Positions 36,615 through 45,343 of a DNA stretch of 64,000 nt are shown in pieces. Source of the DNA: Anaerosphaera aminiphila DSM 21120 (GTDB lineage Bacteria > Bacillota > Clostridia > Tissierellales > Peptoniphilaceae). The stretch lies in NCBI RefSeq assembly GCF_900129925.1, contig NZ_FQXI01000001.1, positions 62,001 through 126,000 on the forward strand, given 5' to 3'. Both the position numbers and the translations under genes were made by a program. Position 1 is the stretch's first letter, and every line of letters begins with the position of its first letter. The notes beneath the pieces are model-generated. The model saw nothing but the letters and a program-made list of their open reading frames with translations. It was not told the origin of the DNA and did no database searches.

Positions 36615-37607
36615 TTATTTTAATGTTGCATACATAATAGCTTTTATTGTATGCATTCTGTTTTCAGCCTCATCAAAAACTTTAGATTGTTTAGATTCAA
36701 AAACTTCATCTGAAACTTCCATTTCAGTTATATTGAATTTTTTAGCAATGTCTTGTCCGATAACTGTATTTGTATCGTGGAAAGATGGTAGGCAGTGTAA
36801 AAATATAGCATTTTTATCTCCCATTTCCATAACTTCCTTAGTTACTCTATAAGGTTCAAGAAGCTTAATTCTCTCTTCCCAAACTTCATCTGGCTCACCC
36901 ATGGAAACCCAAATATCTGTATATATAGCATGAGCACCAGTGCAACCTTTTTTAACATCATCTGTTAAAGTTATAGTACTACCATTTTCTTCGGCAATTT
37001 GTCTACAAGTTTCTACTAACCCTTCTTCTGGCATTAATTCTTTTGGACCACAAGCAGTGAAATTAATTCCAAGTTTTGCAGATACTACCATCAATGAATT
37101 TGCAACGTTATTTCTTGCATCTCCCATAAATGTAAGGTTTAATCCCTTAACATTTCCTAGGTTTTCTTCCATTGTCAAAACATCGGCTAACATTTGAGTA
37201 GGATGAAATTCATCAGTAAGTCCATTCCAAACAGGAACGCCTGCTTTAGCAGCCATTTCTTCAACTAATTCTTGTGAATATCCTCTGTATTCGATTCCAT
37301 CATAGAATCTACCTAAAACTCTTACTGTGTCTTCTACAGATTCTTTTTTGCCCATTTGAGAAGTTCCTGGCTCAAGATAAGTTACATTCATTCCCAAATC
37401 ATAAGCTCCAACTTCAAATGAACAACGTGTTCTAGTAGAAGTTTTTTCAAATAAAAGTACAATGTTTTTTCCTTCTAAATATCTATGAGGCGTTCTAGAT
37501 AACTTTAAATTTTTAAATTGTCTAGATAAATCTAATAAATATTTAATTTCTTCAGTGCTAAAATCTAATAATTTTAAAAAACTTCTTCCTTGTAAATTTA
37601 CAGGCAT
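36615..37607 (-). CDS. argF: Ornithine carbamoyltransferase (catabolic by context)
   Basis: 330 residues with carbamoyl-phosphate motif STRT at 57-60 (in [18 protein letters not shown]), the HPTQ segment in [15 protein letters not shown], and HCLPSFHD near residue 271 carrying the catalytic Cys. In this operon it would run in the citrulline-phosphorolysis direction, giving ornithine and carbamoyl phosphate for ArcC; the symbol arcB would be equally suitable. An AAGGATGA ribosome binding site precedes the ATG. Confidence 0.96.
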   Translation of the reverse strand: MPVNLQGRSFLKLLDFSTEEIKYLLDLSRQFKNLKLSRTPHRYLEGKNIVLLFEKTSTRTRCSFEVGAYDLGMNVTYLEPGTSQMGKKESVEDTVRVLGRFYDGIEYRGYSQELVEEMAAKAGVPVWNGLTDEFHPTQMLADVLTMEENLGNVKGLNLTFMGDARNNVANSLMVVSAKLGINFTACGPKELMPEEGLVETCRQIAEENGSTITLTDDVKKGCTGAHAIYTDIWVSMGEPDEVWEERIKLLEPYRVTKEVMEMGDKNAIFLHCLPSFHDTNTVIGQDIAKKFNITEMEVSDEVFESKQSKVFDEAENRMHTIKAIMYATLK

Positions 37608-37642
37608 TTATATCATCCTTTCAAAAAGCATATATCTTAAGA

Positions 37643-38869
37643 TTAATCTTCTCTAATTAGTGGCATACTCATACATCTAGGACCTCCACGACCTCTAGAT
37701 AATTCCGCACTTGGCATTACAAGTAAGTTTAATCCTTTTTCTTCTAATATTTTATTAGTAACGTCATTTCTTTCATATACTACAATTGTTCCCGGTCTTA
37801 TACAAAGTGTATTAGAACCATCATTCCATTGTTCTCTTGCTGCAATAATTTCATCTCCACCGCCACAAGGAATTAAATCTACTTTTGTTTCAAGATAAGT
37901 TGAAAGTATATTTTCTAAAGTATCTTGAATCTCTACTACTTTAAGTTCATCTTTAACATCAGATTTTGTAATTTCAAATACTCTAAGAGTGCCTAAAATT
38001 TCTGGATGAACAGTAAATTTATCAACGTCAATTTGAGTGAATACTGTATCTAAGTGCATAAATGCTCTTTTAACAGGAATATCAAAAGCTAAAATCTTTT
38101 CAATTTTACAATCTGAATTATAGAATATATTTTTAGCTAGTAAATCTATTGCATCTGGTTCAGTTCTTTGAGAAATACCAATAGCTAAAATTTTATCGTT
38201 TAAGTTAAGAACATCTCCACCTTCTATATGGAAAGGAAGATCTCTATTGTAAAGCAATTCAATTTTTCCCTTGTATTCATTGTGATATTTAAATATATAA
38301 TCCGAATATATAGTTTCTCTATTTCTTGTTTGAGAATACATTCTATTAAGAACTACTCCACTTCCTACTGAAGCAAATGGATCTCTTGTAAAGTAAAGGT
38401 TTGGCATTGGGTCTAAAACCATTTTAGACTTTTCTGAGTTAACTAAATCTATAAGTGAATTGCTTTTTTCAATATTTAATTCATTTAGATTTACACCTTC
38501 CATTGTTTTCAATACAAGTTCTTTATTATCCTTAATTGCATTTAAGTGATCAAAAAGAATTTTTTGATATCTTTCTGAGTGTATTCCTGCTTCTTCAATA
38601 AATTGTTTTAAAAATTGTTCTCTTAAACCTTGATTTTGTTCAAGAGTTTCAGCCATTAAATCTTCTAAATATACTACTTCTACGCCTTCATTTCTTAAAA
38701 TATCAGCAAAAGCATCATGTTCCTCTTGAGCAACTTTTAAGAAAGGAATATCGTCAAATAAAAGCCTTTCTAGAGTATCTGGAGTTAAATTTAATAACTC
38801 TCTACCTGGTCTGTGAAGCAACACCTTTTTTAAAGGCTTAATCTCACTTGTTACGTTAATAACTGTCAT
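37643..38869 (-). CDS. arcA: Arginine deiminase
   Basis: 408 residues of the guanidino-modifying superfamily. Visible: [14 protein letters not shown], the [10 protein letters not shown] block with catalytic acidic residues, HLDTVFT with the catalytic His, and the nucleophilic Cys399 in [14 protein letters not shown]. It hydrolyses arginine to citrulline and ammonia, the first step of the pathway encoded by the three genes behind it. An AGGAGG site precedes the ATG. The 125-base region upstream contains repeated GAAAA-x-x-x-TT motifs next to a divergently acting regulator gene transcribed in the same direction. Confidence 0.97.
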   Translation of the reverse strand: MTVINVTSEIKPLKKVLLHRPGRELLNLTPDTLERLLFDDIPFLKVAQEEHDAFADILRNEGVEVVYLEDLMAETLEQNQGLREQFLKQFIEEAGIHSERYQKILFDHLNAIKDNKELVLKTMEGVNLNELNIEKSNSLIDLVNSEKSKMVLDPMPNLYFTRDPFASVGSGVVLNRMYSQTRNRETIYSDYIFKYHNEYKGKIELLYNRDLPFHIEGGDVLNLNDKILAIGISQRTEPDAIDLLAKNIFYNSDCKIEKILAFDIPVKRAFMHLDTVFTQIDVDKFTVHPEILGTLRVFEITKSDVKDELKVVEIQDTLENILSTYLETKVDLIPCGGGDEIIAAREQWNDGSNTLCIRPGTIVVYERNDVTNKILEEKGLNLLVMPSAELSRGRGGPRCMSMPLIRED

Positions 38870-38928
38870 AATTACAACCTCCTAAATAATATTTATATAC
38901 TAAAAATTCTTACACAATAATTGTATAC

Positions 38929-38970
38929 GAAAATGATTTCCTAAATGCGAAAAAGTTAATGAAAATAATT
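38929..38970 (-). promoter_or_regulatory. Direct repeats upstream of arcA, candidate activator sites
   Basis: GAAAATGATT (38929-38938), GAAAAAGTT (38949-38957) and GAAAATAATT (38961-38970) are direct repeats 20 and 12 bases apart. On the minus strand they lie just upstream of a possible -10 TACAAT (38925-38920) that has no good -35. This is the expected layout for an AraC-type activator such as the one encoded next door, but binding is inference. Confidence 0.4.
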
Positions 38971-38995
38971 GTAAAAATGACTTAAATTAAAAATT

Positions 38996-40252
38996 CTAAT
39001 CATAATCATATTGAATTTCCACGTTTTTTCTAAACTCTGATGGATTCATTTTCTTTAACTTAATAAAATGATTATTAAATGTCTTGGTGTTGTTATAACC
39101 TACTGTTATAGCAATATCGATTATTTTATTATTAGTATTTTTTAATAACTCACAGGCGTGATTAATTCTCAAATAGTTTATAAAATCATAAAAATTTTTT
39201 TCTAACACGTATAGCAGTATTTTATTCATTTCAATTACAGACATATTAAATTCTTTAGCTACTTCTGACTCAGTTATATCTTCTGTGAAAACGTTGGATA
39301 TATATTTTATTAAATCATAAGTCACGTTTCGTTCATCTGAGCTTAACATATTTAATACATTTCTGTTAATTTTTCTATATTGATTTGGGGTTGTACCTAT
39401 TCTTTTAGTAAAAAATTTTGAAAGATGTGAGGCATCATTAAATCCAACTAAGTCGGCAATCATATTTAAGGTAAACTCTGAATATAATAAAAAATCTATA
39501 GTTTTAACAAGTCTCATTTCATTTAGCAAGTCATGAAAAGTATTCCCTGTAATTTTTTGACAATATTTTGATAAACTTGATTCTGACATAAAAAACAAAG
39601 TTGATACAGATTTTAATGTTGGTTTTTCACTTAAGTGAGAATAAAGATATTTAAAAATAGTTGTCCTTTCATCAAAACTAGAATTATTGCTATTTTCAGG
39701 AAGAATATTAGTCTTTTGTTCGATTCTAATAAAATTTATTAATAATTCTACTATTTTATTTGTAATAAAAACATTAGAAAGAATTTTTTCTTTCTTAACA
39801 TCTAAAATAGACTCTGCACTGACTTCATTTTTAATATCATTTGTAATTTTAATAAATTTTTTAGCCTCATGCTCGCTACAATAAATTATGGGATATTCTG
39901 ATATTTCATTAAATATATCAAAACTGTCATTAAAAGAATTATATACAGACTTAATACTTTGATTAAAAAAGTTAAAATTGTATACAATTTTAATAAATTG
40001 TAAGGGCTCTTCTACTTCAGTAACTTCAGTTATTATCCAAGGCACAATTGCTACACAAGAGTTTGGAATTATTTTATATGAAACATCGTTGATTTTAAAT
40101 GTGCCCTTCCCCTTTATGAAAAATAAAATACGTGACTCTTGATGCATTAAAGATTTTGTAGGCTCGTTTATTTGTTCAACATTGTATGAACAAATTTTTC
40201 TTTTATCAAAACTAGAACTGTATTGCGATTGCAATTCAGAAATACTATCCAT
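38996..40252 (-). CDS. AraC-type regulator with two tandem HTH domains
   Basis: 418 residues. An N-terminal cupin-like sensing domain (about 35-95, with SRILFFIKGKGTFKINDVSYKI) is followed by a helical linker and two complete AraC-type HTH domains, about residues 197-293 (SVSTLFFMSESSLSKYCQKI, then MIADLVGFNDASHLSKFF...TPNQYRK) and about 311-409 (EVAKEFNMSVIEMNKIL, then DIAITVGYNNTKTFNNHF...NPSEFRK). Most family members have one such domain and work as dimers. The ATG at 40252 has an AGGAGG site; a frame extension of 15 codons lacks one. Immediately upstream of the arginine deiminase operon on the same strand, it is the likely regulator. Confidence 0.85.
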   Translation of the reverse strand: MDSISELQSQYSSSFDKRKICSYNVEQINEPTKSLMHQESRILFFIKGKGTFKINDVSYKIIPNSCVAIVPWIITEVTEVEEPLQFIKIVYNFNFFNQSIKSVYNSFNDSFDIFNEISEYPIIYCSEHEAKKFIKITNDIKNEVSAESILDVKKEKILSNVFITNKIVELLINFIRIEQKTNILPENSNNSSFDERTTIFKYLYSHLSEKPTLKSVSTLFFMSESSLSKYCQKITGNTFHDLLNEMRLVKTIDFLLYSEFTLNMIADLVGFNDASHLSKFFTKRIGTTPNQYRKINRNVLNMLSSDERNVTYDLIKYISNVFTEDITESEVAKEFNMSVIEMNKILLYVLEKNFYDFINYLRINHACELLKNTNNKIIDIAITVGYNNTKTFNNHFIKLKKMNPSEFRKNVEIQYDYD

Positions 40253-40338
40253 CTGTAAGCCTCCTAATATTATTAATTGTTTATTTAATTTTATCACATT
40301 TTAGTAAAGTTATAAATTATAAACGTATAAAAAGCACA

Positions 40339-41307
40339 TTAAAATGTATCCTCATTAATATCTGAAAGAGGATTACTTTCTACAGTTTGTTTTAAGTGTT
40401 TATTATTTATATGTGTGTAAATTTGTGTAGTTGTCACTGATTCATGACCTAAAATTTCCTGCAATGCTCTTATATCCGCGTTCCCATATTGATACATTAA
40501 GGTAGCAGCAGTATGTCTTAACTTATGGACAGTATATTTTGTAGGGTCAAGTCCTGACATTTTTATATATTTTTCTACCATTCTCTGTATAGCTCTATTA
40601 CTCATTCTAGTATTTCTCATAGAGAGAAAAAGTGCCTTATCCTCAACGTCAGTTCTGTATTCAAAATGCTTATTGAGTGCTTGTATACAGGCTTCATTTA
40701 AATAAATTACTCTTTCTTTATTTCCTTTACCCTTAACCACCAGTGTATTATCATCTTTTATATCATCAACACTTAAACTTGATAGTTCAGATAATCTCAT
40801 ACCACAGTTTAAAAAAAGTGTTATTATAGCAAAGTCTCTATGCTTATACTTAGACTTTGAATTGTGAACTGTTTTTAATAAGTGAATAGACTCTTCTAAG
40901 GTTAAATATACAGGTATTGTCTTTTCGATTTTGGGCATATCAATATTTTCTACTGGATTAAAGTCTATTACATCTATTTTTGTAGAAAGATAATTAAAAA
41001 ATGTTCTAATTGCTGAAATTTTTCTGTATTTAGTTTTATTTGAATTGTTTCTTCTATTTTCTAAAAATGCATTATAAGCATAAATATCTTGTTTATTTAC
41101 TCCTTTAAGCACTTCAATATCAATATTATCAATATTAATTTCATTAAACTCTTCATTTTCAACAAAGCCTTTTCTCAATAGTATAAATCTTAGAAAAGTC
41201 CTTATATCGTAATAATATTCTCTTAATGTCGTCTCTGAAGCTCCCTTAGTAGTTTTGAGATAAGCTAAAAAATCATCTAATAAATTACTATAAATTATTT
41301 TTATCAA
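40339..41307 (-). CDS. XerC/XerD-type tyrosine recombinase, start uncertain
   Basis: About 322 residues with an N-terminal SAM-like core-binding domain (FLAYLKTTKGASETTLREYYYDI) and a C-terminal catalytic domain showing all tyrosine-recombinase residues: Arg in NCGMRLSELSSL, Lys in VKGKGNKERVI, His-x-x-Arg in VHKLRHTAATLM, His in LGHES and the Tyr in TTTQIYTH. Embedded among housekeeping genes without att-like repeats, it is most likely a chromosome-dimer resolution recombinase. No in-frame ATG exists near the N terminus: AAGGAG at 41313-41308 is followed only by TTG, ATA and ATT codons, and the frame further upstream runs into the rny terminator. Confidence 0.88.
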   Translation of the reverse strand: MIKIIYSNLLDDFLAYLKTTKGASETTLREYYYDIRTFLRFILLRKGFVENEEFNEINIDNIDIEVLKGVNKQDIYAYNAFLENRRNNSNKTKYRKISAIRTFFNYLSTKIDVIDFNPVENIDMPKIEKTIPVYLTLEESIHLLKTVHNSKSKYKHRDFAIITLFLNCGMRLSELSSLSVDDIKDDNTLVVKGKGNKERVIYLNEACIQALNKHFEYRTDVEDKALFLSMRNTRMSNRAIQRMVEKYIKMSGLDPTKYTVHKLRHTAATLMYQYGNADIRALQEILGHESVTTTQIYTHINNKHLKQTVESNPLSDINEDTF

Positions 41308-41315
41308 CTCCTTAT

Positions 41316-41345
41316 AAAAAAACAAACCTGCATATCTGCAGGTTT
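41316..41345 (-). terminator. rny terminator directly before the recombinase ribosome binding site
   Basis: On the minus strand AAACCTGCA (41345-41337) and TGCAGGTTT (41332-41324) form a 9-bp stem with a four-base loop, followed by GTTTTTTTAT. The recombinase Shine-Dalgarno AAGGAG starts three bases later, so its expression must depend on readthrough or processing. Confidence 0.8.
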
Positions 41346-41347
41346 AT

Positions 41348-42883
41348 TTATTTTGCATAGTCTATTGCTCTTGTTTCACGAATTACATTTACTTTAATTT
41401 GACCTGGAAAATCCAGTTCTGATTCAATTTTCTTTACTATATTTCTAGCAGTAATTGTAATATCTGCCTCTGAAATTTTTTCTGGTTTTACTATAATTCT
41501 AATTTCACGACCAGCTTGTACTGAATAAGATTTTTCTATACCATCAAAAGAATTTGCTATTTCTTCTAATTTTTCTAATCTCTTAATATACGATTCCACA
41601 GTCTCACGTCTTGCTCCTGGTCTAGCAGCGCTTATAGTATCTGCTGCTTGAACTAATACAGCTTCAACATACTTTGGTTCAACATCGCCATGGTGAGCTT
41701 CAATACAGTTTATAACTTGTTCTGATTCATTATACTTTTTAGCTAATTCAACTCCCAAATATACGTGTGGTTCTTCTACTTCATGGTCAATACTCTTTCC
41801 AATGTCGTGTAAAAGTCCCCCTCTTTTTGCAAGTTTTACGTCAGCACCAATTTCACTAGCTAAAATGCCAGCTATACTTGATACTTCAACTGAGTGTTTT
41901 AAAACGTTTTGTCCATAACTAGTTCTAAATTTAAGTCGTCCTAAATATTTAATTAATTCAGGATGTAATCCATGAACTCCTGCATCATATGCCGCTTGTT
42001 CTCCGGATTCTTTTATCATTATGTCTACTTCACTTTGAGCTTTTTCTACAGTTTCTTCTATTCTAGTAGGATGAATTCTACCATCTGATACTAATTTTTC
42101 CAATGCAATTCTAGCTACTTCTCTTCTAATTGGATCAAAACAGGATAACACTACTGCTTCCGGTGTATCATCAATAATTAAATCAACACCTGTTAAAGAT
42201 TCAATAGCTCTGATATTTCTGCCTTCTCTACCAATTATTCTTCCCTTCATTTCATCATTGGGAAGAGTAACTACAGATACAGTACTTTCAGCAACTTGAT
42301 CAGCTGCACATCTCTGTATTGCCTGAGAAATAACATTTCTAGCATATTTATTACTTTCATCTTTTATTTTTGCTTCATTTTCTCTAATTATAAGTGCGGA
42401 TTCTTGTTTAATTTCCATTTCCAATTCTGATAGAAGAATTTTCTTTCCCTCATCTGCAGTTAAACCTGCAATTTTTTGAAGTTCTTCTTCTCTTTTAGAA
42501 ATTAAAAGTTCAGCTTCTTCATCTTTACCTTTTAATTCTTCTAGTTTAGAAACTAAGCTTTCTTCCTTTTTTTCCAGTTGCAGAGCTTTTCTTTCTGTTG
42601 TTTCTTCTCTAGATAGTACTCTTTTTTCCAGTTGTTGAACTTCATTTCTTCTATTTTTAATATCATTGTCATTTTCAAGTCTTATCTTGTGAATTTCCTC
42701 TTTTGCTTCTAATAAAAGTTCTTTTTTCTTATTTTCAGCCGAGTGTTCAGCTTCTGTAATTATTTTTTTAGCAAGCTCTTCAGAATTGTTTATTTTACCT
42801 TCACCTATATATTTTCTAACAGCATAACCTATAGCTATACCAATGATTGAACATAAAATTATTATAAGAATATTTTGAAACAT
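41348..42883 (-). CDS. rny: Ribonuclease Y
   Basis: 511 residues: an N-terminal membrane anchor (about 4-22), a long charged coiled coil (about 35-190), a KH RNA-binding domain ([20 protein letters not shown]) and an HD phosphohydrolase domain with [14 protein letters not shown]. It is the main endoribonuclease starting mRNA decay in many Firmicutes and acts at the membrane. A good promoter lies upstream. Length is typical. Confidence 0.97.
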   Translation of the reverse strand: MFQNILIIILCSIIGIAIGYAVRKYIGEGKINNSEELAKKIITEAEHSAENKKKELLLEAKEEIHKIRLENDNDIKNRRNEVQQLEKRVLSREETTERKALQLEKKEESLVSKLEELKGKDEEAELLISKREEELQKIAGLTADEGKKILLSELEMEIKQESALIIRENEAKIKDESNKYARNVISQAIQRCAADQVAESTVSVVTLPNDEMKGRIIGREGRNIRAIESLTGVDLIIDDTPEAVVLSCFDPIRREVARIALEKLVSDGRIHPTRIEETVEKAQSEVDIMIKESGEQAAYDAGVHGLHPELIKYLGRLKFRTSYGQNVLKHSVEVSSIAGILASEIGADVKLAKRGGLLHDIGKSIDHEVEEPHVYLGVELAKKYNESEQVINCIEAHHGDVEPKYVEAVLVQAADTISAARPGARRETVESYIKRLEKLEEIANSFDGIEKSYSVQAGREIRIIVKPEKISEADITITARNIVKKIESELDFPGQIKVNVIRETRAIDYAK

Positions 42884-42951
42884 CTATACACCTCCCTATT
42901 TAGTTTTCAAGATTCAAATTTAATGTTTTAATTATAAATTCGTATGAAAAT

Positions 42952-42980
42952 ATTTTATATCTTTTAAAAAAATAAGTCAA
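42952..42980 (-). promoter_or_regulatory. rny promoter
   Basis: On the minus strand TTGACT (42980-42975) and TAAAAT (42957-42952) are separated by 17 bases. It lies in the 127-base gap after the Rad50-like C-terminal gene and leaves a 5' UTR of about 60 bases. Confidence 0.7.
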
Positions 42981-43010
42981 GGTATTTAAATATTCACATT
43001 TGATTTTAAA

Positions 43011-43661
43011 TTAATTTGCATCATTTTTTATGACCTTACTCTTTCCATTTTTTATCTCCACAGTATATGAGAGATCACATATTTGTGATAAGTGATTATT
43101 ATGTGTAACCATAATTATTTGTCTTTTAAACATATTGGAAGATTGTTTTAAAAATTCTCCTAAATTAAATATATAATCATCGCTTACATGTTTGCCCGGT
43201 TCATCTAATAATATAGGACCTTCAATTATAGGTTTGTGAATTTGTATAAAAGCTAATCTCAAAGCTATAGAAATAATATCAACAACTCCCCCACCTCTAG
43301 ATATTTCAGGTTTTGTCTTTACACTGTATCCATCATAATTTGAGATTACGTAAAATTCAGCTTGGGGAATATTTCTGCTTTCTGTTATTTCAATAACAAA
43401 TTCTATATCTGTTTCAAATATAAACTGTAAGCACCTTGATACTAAATCTTCAATTTGTTTTTTAGCCTGAATTCTTCCATAACTAGATGTCTTTTGAAAT
43501 AGTATAATTACTTTTGAAAGTATATCTTCATACTCTGTTAAAGATTTTAGCTTAGAATTTACTTCATCTAAGTTCTTTGAGATGACTTCTCTCTTTCCCT
43601 TATCTATATCTATTTTCCTCTGTAATTTTAAAATTTCTTCATTTAACAAGTTAATATCCAT
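43011..43661 (-). CDS. C-terminal half of a split Rad50/SbcC-like ATPase
   Basis: 216 residues: a short N-terminal coiled coil (about 1-50) and an ABC-type ATPase C-lobe with a signature helix at 121-136 (SRGGGVVDIISIALRL; RGGG replaces the usual SGGE), Walker B ILLDEP at 150-155, a D-loop-like GKHVSDDY, and the switch His187 in IIMVTHNNH. There is no Walker A, which is supplied by the large partner encoded two genes upstream; together they would form one Rad50-type head. It starts two bases after the stop of the small coiled-coil gene with only a weak GAGAG site, suggesting coupled translation. Confidence 0.8.
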   Translation of the reverse strand: MDINLLNEEILKLQRKIDIDKGKREVISKNLDEVNSKLKSLTEYEDILSKVIILFQKTSSYGRIQAKKQIEDLVSRCLQFIFETDIEFVIEITESRNIPQAEFYVISNYDGYSVKTKPEISRGGGVVDIISIALRLAFIQIHKPIIEGPILLDEPGKHVSDDYIFNLGEFLKQSSNMFKRQIIMVTHNNHLSQICDLSYTVEIKNGKSKVIKNDAN

Positions 43662-43662
43662 T

Positions 43663-43896
43663 TTAATCTCTCGGTATTAATTTTTCTGCTTCATCAAATA
43701 AATTATCTATTTCTTTTTTTAAATTATCTATTTCTGAATCTAAGTTTTCCGGCTCAATTCCCAAGTCTTTTATTTCCTTTATTAAAATTTCTTTTTGAAC
43801 GTTTAATTGTTCAAGCCTAGCCTCAGCTTTGTATTTTAAGTTCTTAGCTTTTTCAAGTTCATCTTTAAGTATGTTTAAATTTTCTTCATAATTCAT
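43663..43896 (-). CDS. Small coiled-coil protein in the Mre11/Rad50-like cassette
   Basis: About 77 residues, almost entirely predicted helix with heptad-like spacing (LNILKDELEKAKNLKYKAEA, then LDSEIDNLKKEIDNLFDEAEKL) broken by LGIEPEN in the middle, so probably a helical hairpin. No known domain is recognised. The ATG at 43896 has GAGGTG four bases upstream; an ATG at 43908 lacks a site. It lies between the two halves of the split ATPase with one-base gaps on both sides, suggesting it belongs to the descending arm of the complex; this is inference. Confidence 0.7.
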   Translation of the reverse strand: MNYEENLNILKDELEKAKNLKYKAEARLEQLNVQKEILIKEIKDLGIEPENLDSEIDNLKKEIDNLFDEAEKLIPRD

Positions 43897-43897
43897 A

Positions 43898-45343
43898 TTA
43901 CACCTCATAATGTTCTTTTATATGATCTAAAGTATCTTTATCTATTTTGCTATGGCAGAGAGGACAATATCCTAAATTTAACAATACATTGTTATATTCA
44001 TCAGTTTTTTCTTTTAAAGAATACTTATAAAATTCAACTTTATTTTGTAAGTTCTTTATTTCATTCTTGGAATTATTGTAATTTAAATTCATTCTCTCTA
44101 ATTTTTCATATAGAGAAAGTTTTGAATTAATACTATTTTTTATCTCAACTAAGGAATTTAAATTTTTAAATTTTAATAAGTAATTTTCTCCAACTGACAA
44201 ACTTTTTGAATTGCTTACATATTTTTCTCTATATGAAACAATTACCTGATATTTTAAAATTTTTTCACTTAGCGTATTTTTTATTAAATAAATTTGGTCA
44301 ATATCTTTAAATTTAGTTACTATATCTCTATCTAAGTTAATAGAGGAATTTATATTTTCATATCTTTTTCTTTGAGAATAATTAAGTGAGTATTTACTTA
44401 TATTTTCATCTAGTCTTAGAGTAATTTCTTCTAATTTGGAAACATAATCTAAAGAATCAATTAACTTCATATTTAGAACAATATTTTTATTACTATTATT
44501 TAATCTATTAAAGGCATTTAAATAAATTGTATATTTACTTAGATTAGAATTTATTTTAATATAAATATCATTTAATTTGTCAATATATTTATACTTTTTT
44601 AAAGTTTTATTAATATTATCAATTTCTTTGTTGCTGTTTAAATATTGATTTCTAAGAGAAGTCACAATCTCAACTTTTTTTTGCATTTTAGTAATTTCAC
44701 TATTAATTAAGGATAATTTTTTTAGTTTTATTTCATATTCATCTATATACTCAAATTTTTTTAACTCTTCTGTTAGTTCTTCTTTGTTAATATTTAATAA
44801 TTTAATATCTGAATTAATAGTTTTATTGTCTCTTACAGTATCTCTTAATGCATCATCAACATAGTTAACACCAATTAGTCTTCCTATTGCACTAGCTCTT
44901 AAAGAGGATTTTTCATTTAACAAAAAAGGACCTTCTAATTGTTCGGAAATATTTATAATACTTGTTTCCTTGTTGTCTAAATTTATTTTATACATTCCTA
45001 TTTCTTCTTTTATTTCCTTGGGAACATCTATGCCAAATCCATCAAAAGTAAATTCTTCTCCATTAAATTTTTTTAAATAATATGTGTTTTTAGAAGCAGA
45101 ACGATATCTTCTTACTATTGCTCCTGTGTTGAAATATACGCTTACAGATACATATTTGCTACCTTCTCTAATAAAATAGTTACCTAGCGGCTCATTGTAA
45201 AGAGCCCATTTGATAGCTCTTAAAACAGCTGTTTTACCACTATCTGAGTTTCCCAATATAACATTTAGTCCCCTATCAAATTCAATAGTACTGTTTTCAT
45301 GAGATTGAAAATTATTTAGTTCGAGTTTAGTAATAAAAATCAT
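43898..45343 (-). CDS. N-terminal half of a split Rad50/SbcC-like ATPase ending in a zinc-hook CxxC
   Basis: 481 residues. The N-terminal ATPase lobe begins TKLELNNFQSHENSTIEF and carries Walker A GNSDSGKT (31-38) and a Q-loop-like SEQLEGPF near 135; there is no Walker B or signature motif. From about 170 a coiled coil runs to CPLC (C460, C463), the zinc-hook motif that in intact Rad50/SbcC sits in the middle of the protein; here the chain ends 18 residues later. Residues 195-430 are five tandem repeats with a 47-residue period (NSNKEI, NSNKNI, NINSSI, SNSKSL, NSKNEI at 236, 283, 330, 377, 424). It overlaps the nuclease gene by four bases and follows a weak AGGGG site. Confidence 0.82.
   Translation of the reverse strand: MIFITKLELNNFQSHENSTIEFDRGLNVILGNSDSGKTAVLRAIKWALYNEPLGNYFIREGSKYVSVSVYFNTGAIVRRYRSASKNTYYLKKFNGEEFTFDGFGIDVPKEIKEEIGMYKINLDNKETSIINISEQLEGPFLLNEKSSLRASAIGRLIGVNYVDDALRDTVRDNKTINSDIKLLNINKEELTEELKKFEYIDEYEIKLKKLSLINSEITKMQKKVEIVTSLRNQYLNSNKEIDNINKTLKKYKYIDKLNDIYIKINSNLSKYTIYLNAFNRLNNSNKNIVLNMKLIDSLDYVSKLEEITLRLDENISKYSLNYSQRKRYENINSSINLDRDIVTKFKDIDQIYLIKNTLSEKILKYQVIVSYREKYVSNSKSLSVGENYLLKFKNLNSLVEIKNSINSKLSLYEKLERMNLNYNNSKNEIKNLQNKVEFYKYSLKEKTDEYNNVLLNLGYCPLCHSKIDKDTLDHIKEHYEV
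44054..44761 (-). repeat. Five tandem 47-codon repeats in the Rad50-like arm
   Basis: The protein repeats (residues 195-430) recur every 141 bases. Aligned anchors are KY/KM at about 223, 270, 317, 364 and 411, and the Asn/Ser/Lys hexamers at 236, 283, 330, 377 and 424, all exactly 47 apart. The first unit has one extra heptad before its anchor. DNA sequence has diverged, so the duplication is not recent. Confidence 0.8.

Noticed and set aside
40339-41325. TTG at 41325 as recombinase start
   Set aside because: It lies inside the rny terminator stem and T-tract and has no Shine-Dalgarno sequence; AAGGAG is downstream of it.
40339-41345. Tyrosine recombinase as a sign of an integrated element
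   Set aside because: It is flanked by housekeeping and arginine-catabolism genes, with no att-like repeats, tRNA, excisionase or phage genes; a Xer role fits better.
44054-44761. CRISPR-like regular spacing at 141 bases
   Set aside because: The period is a coding repeat in the Rad50-like arm; the DNA copies are diverged and there are no spacers or cas genes.
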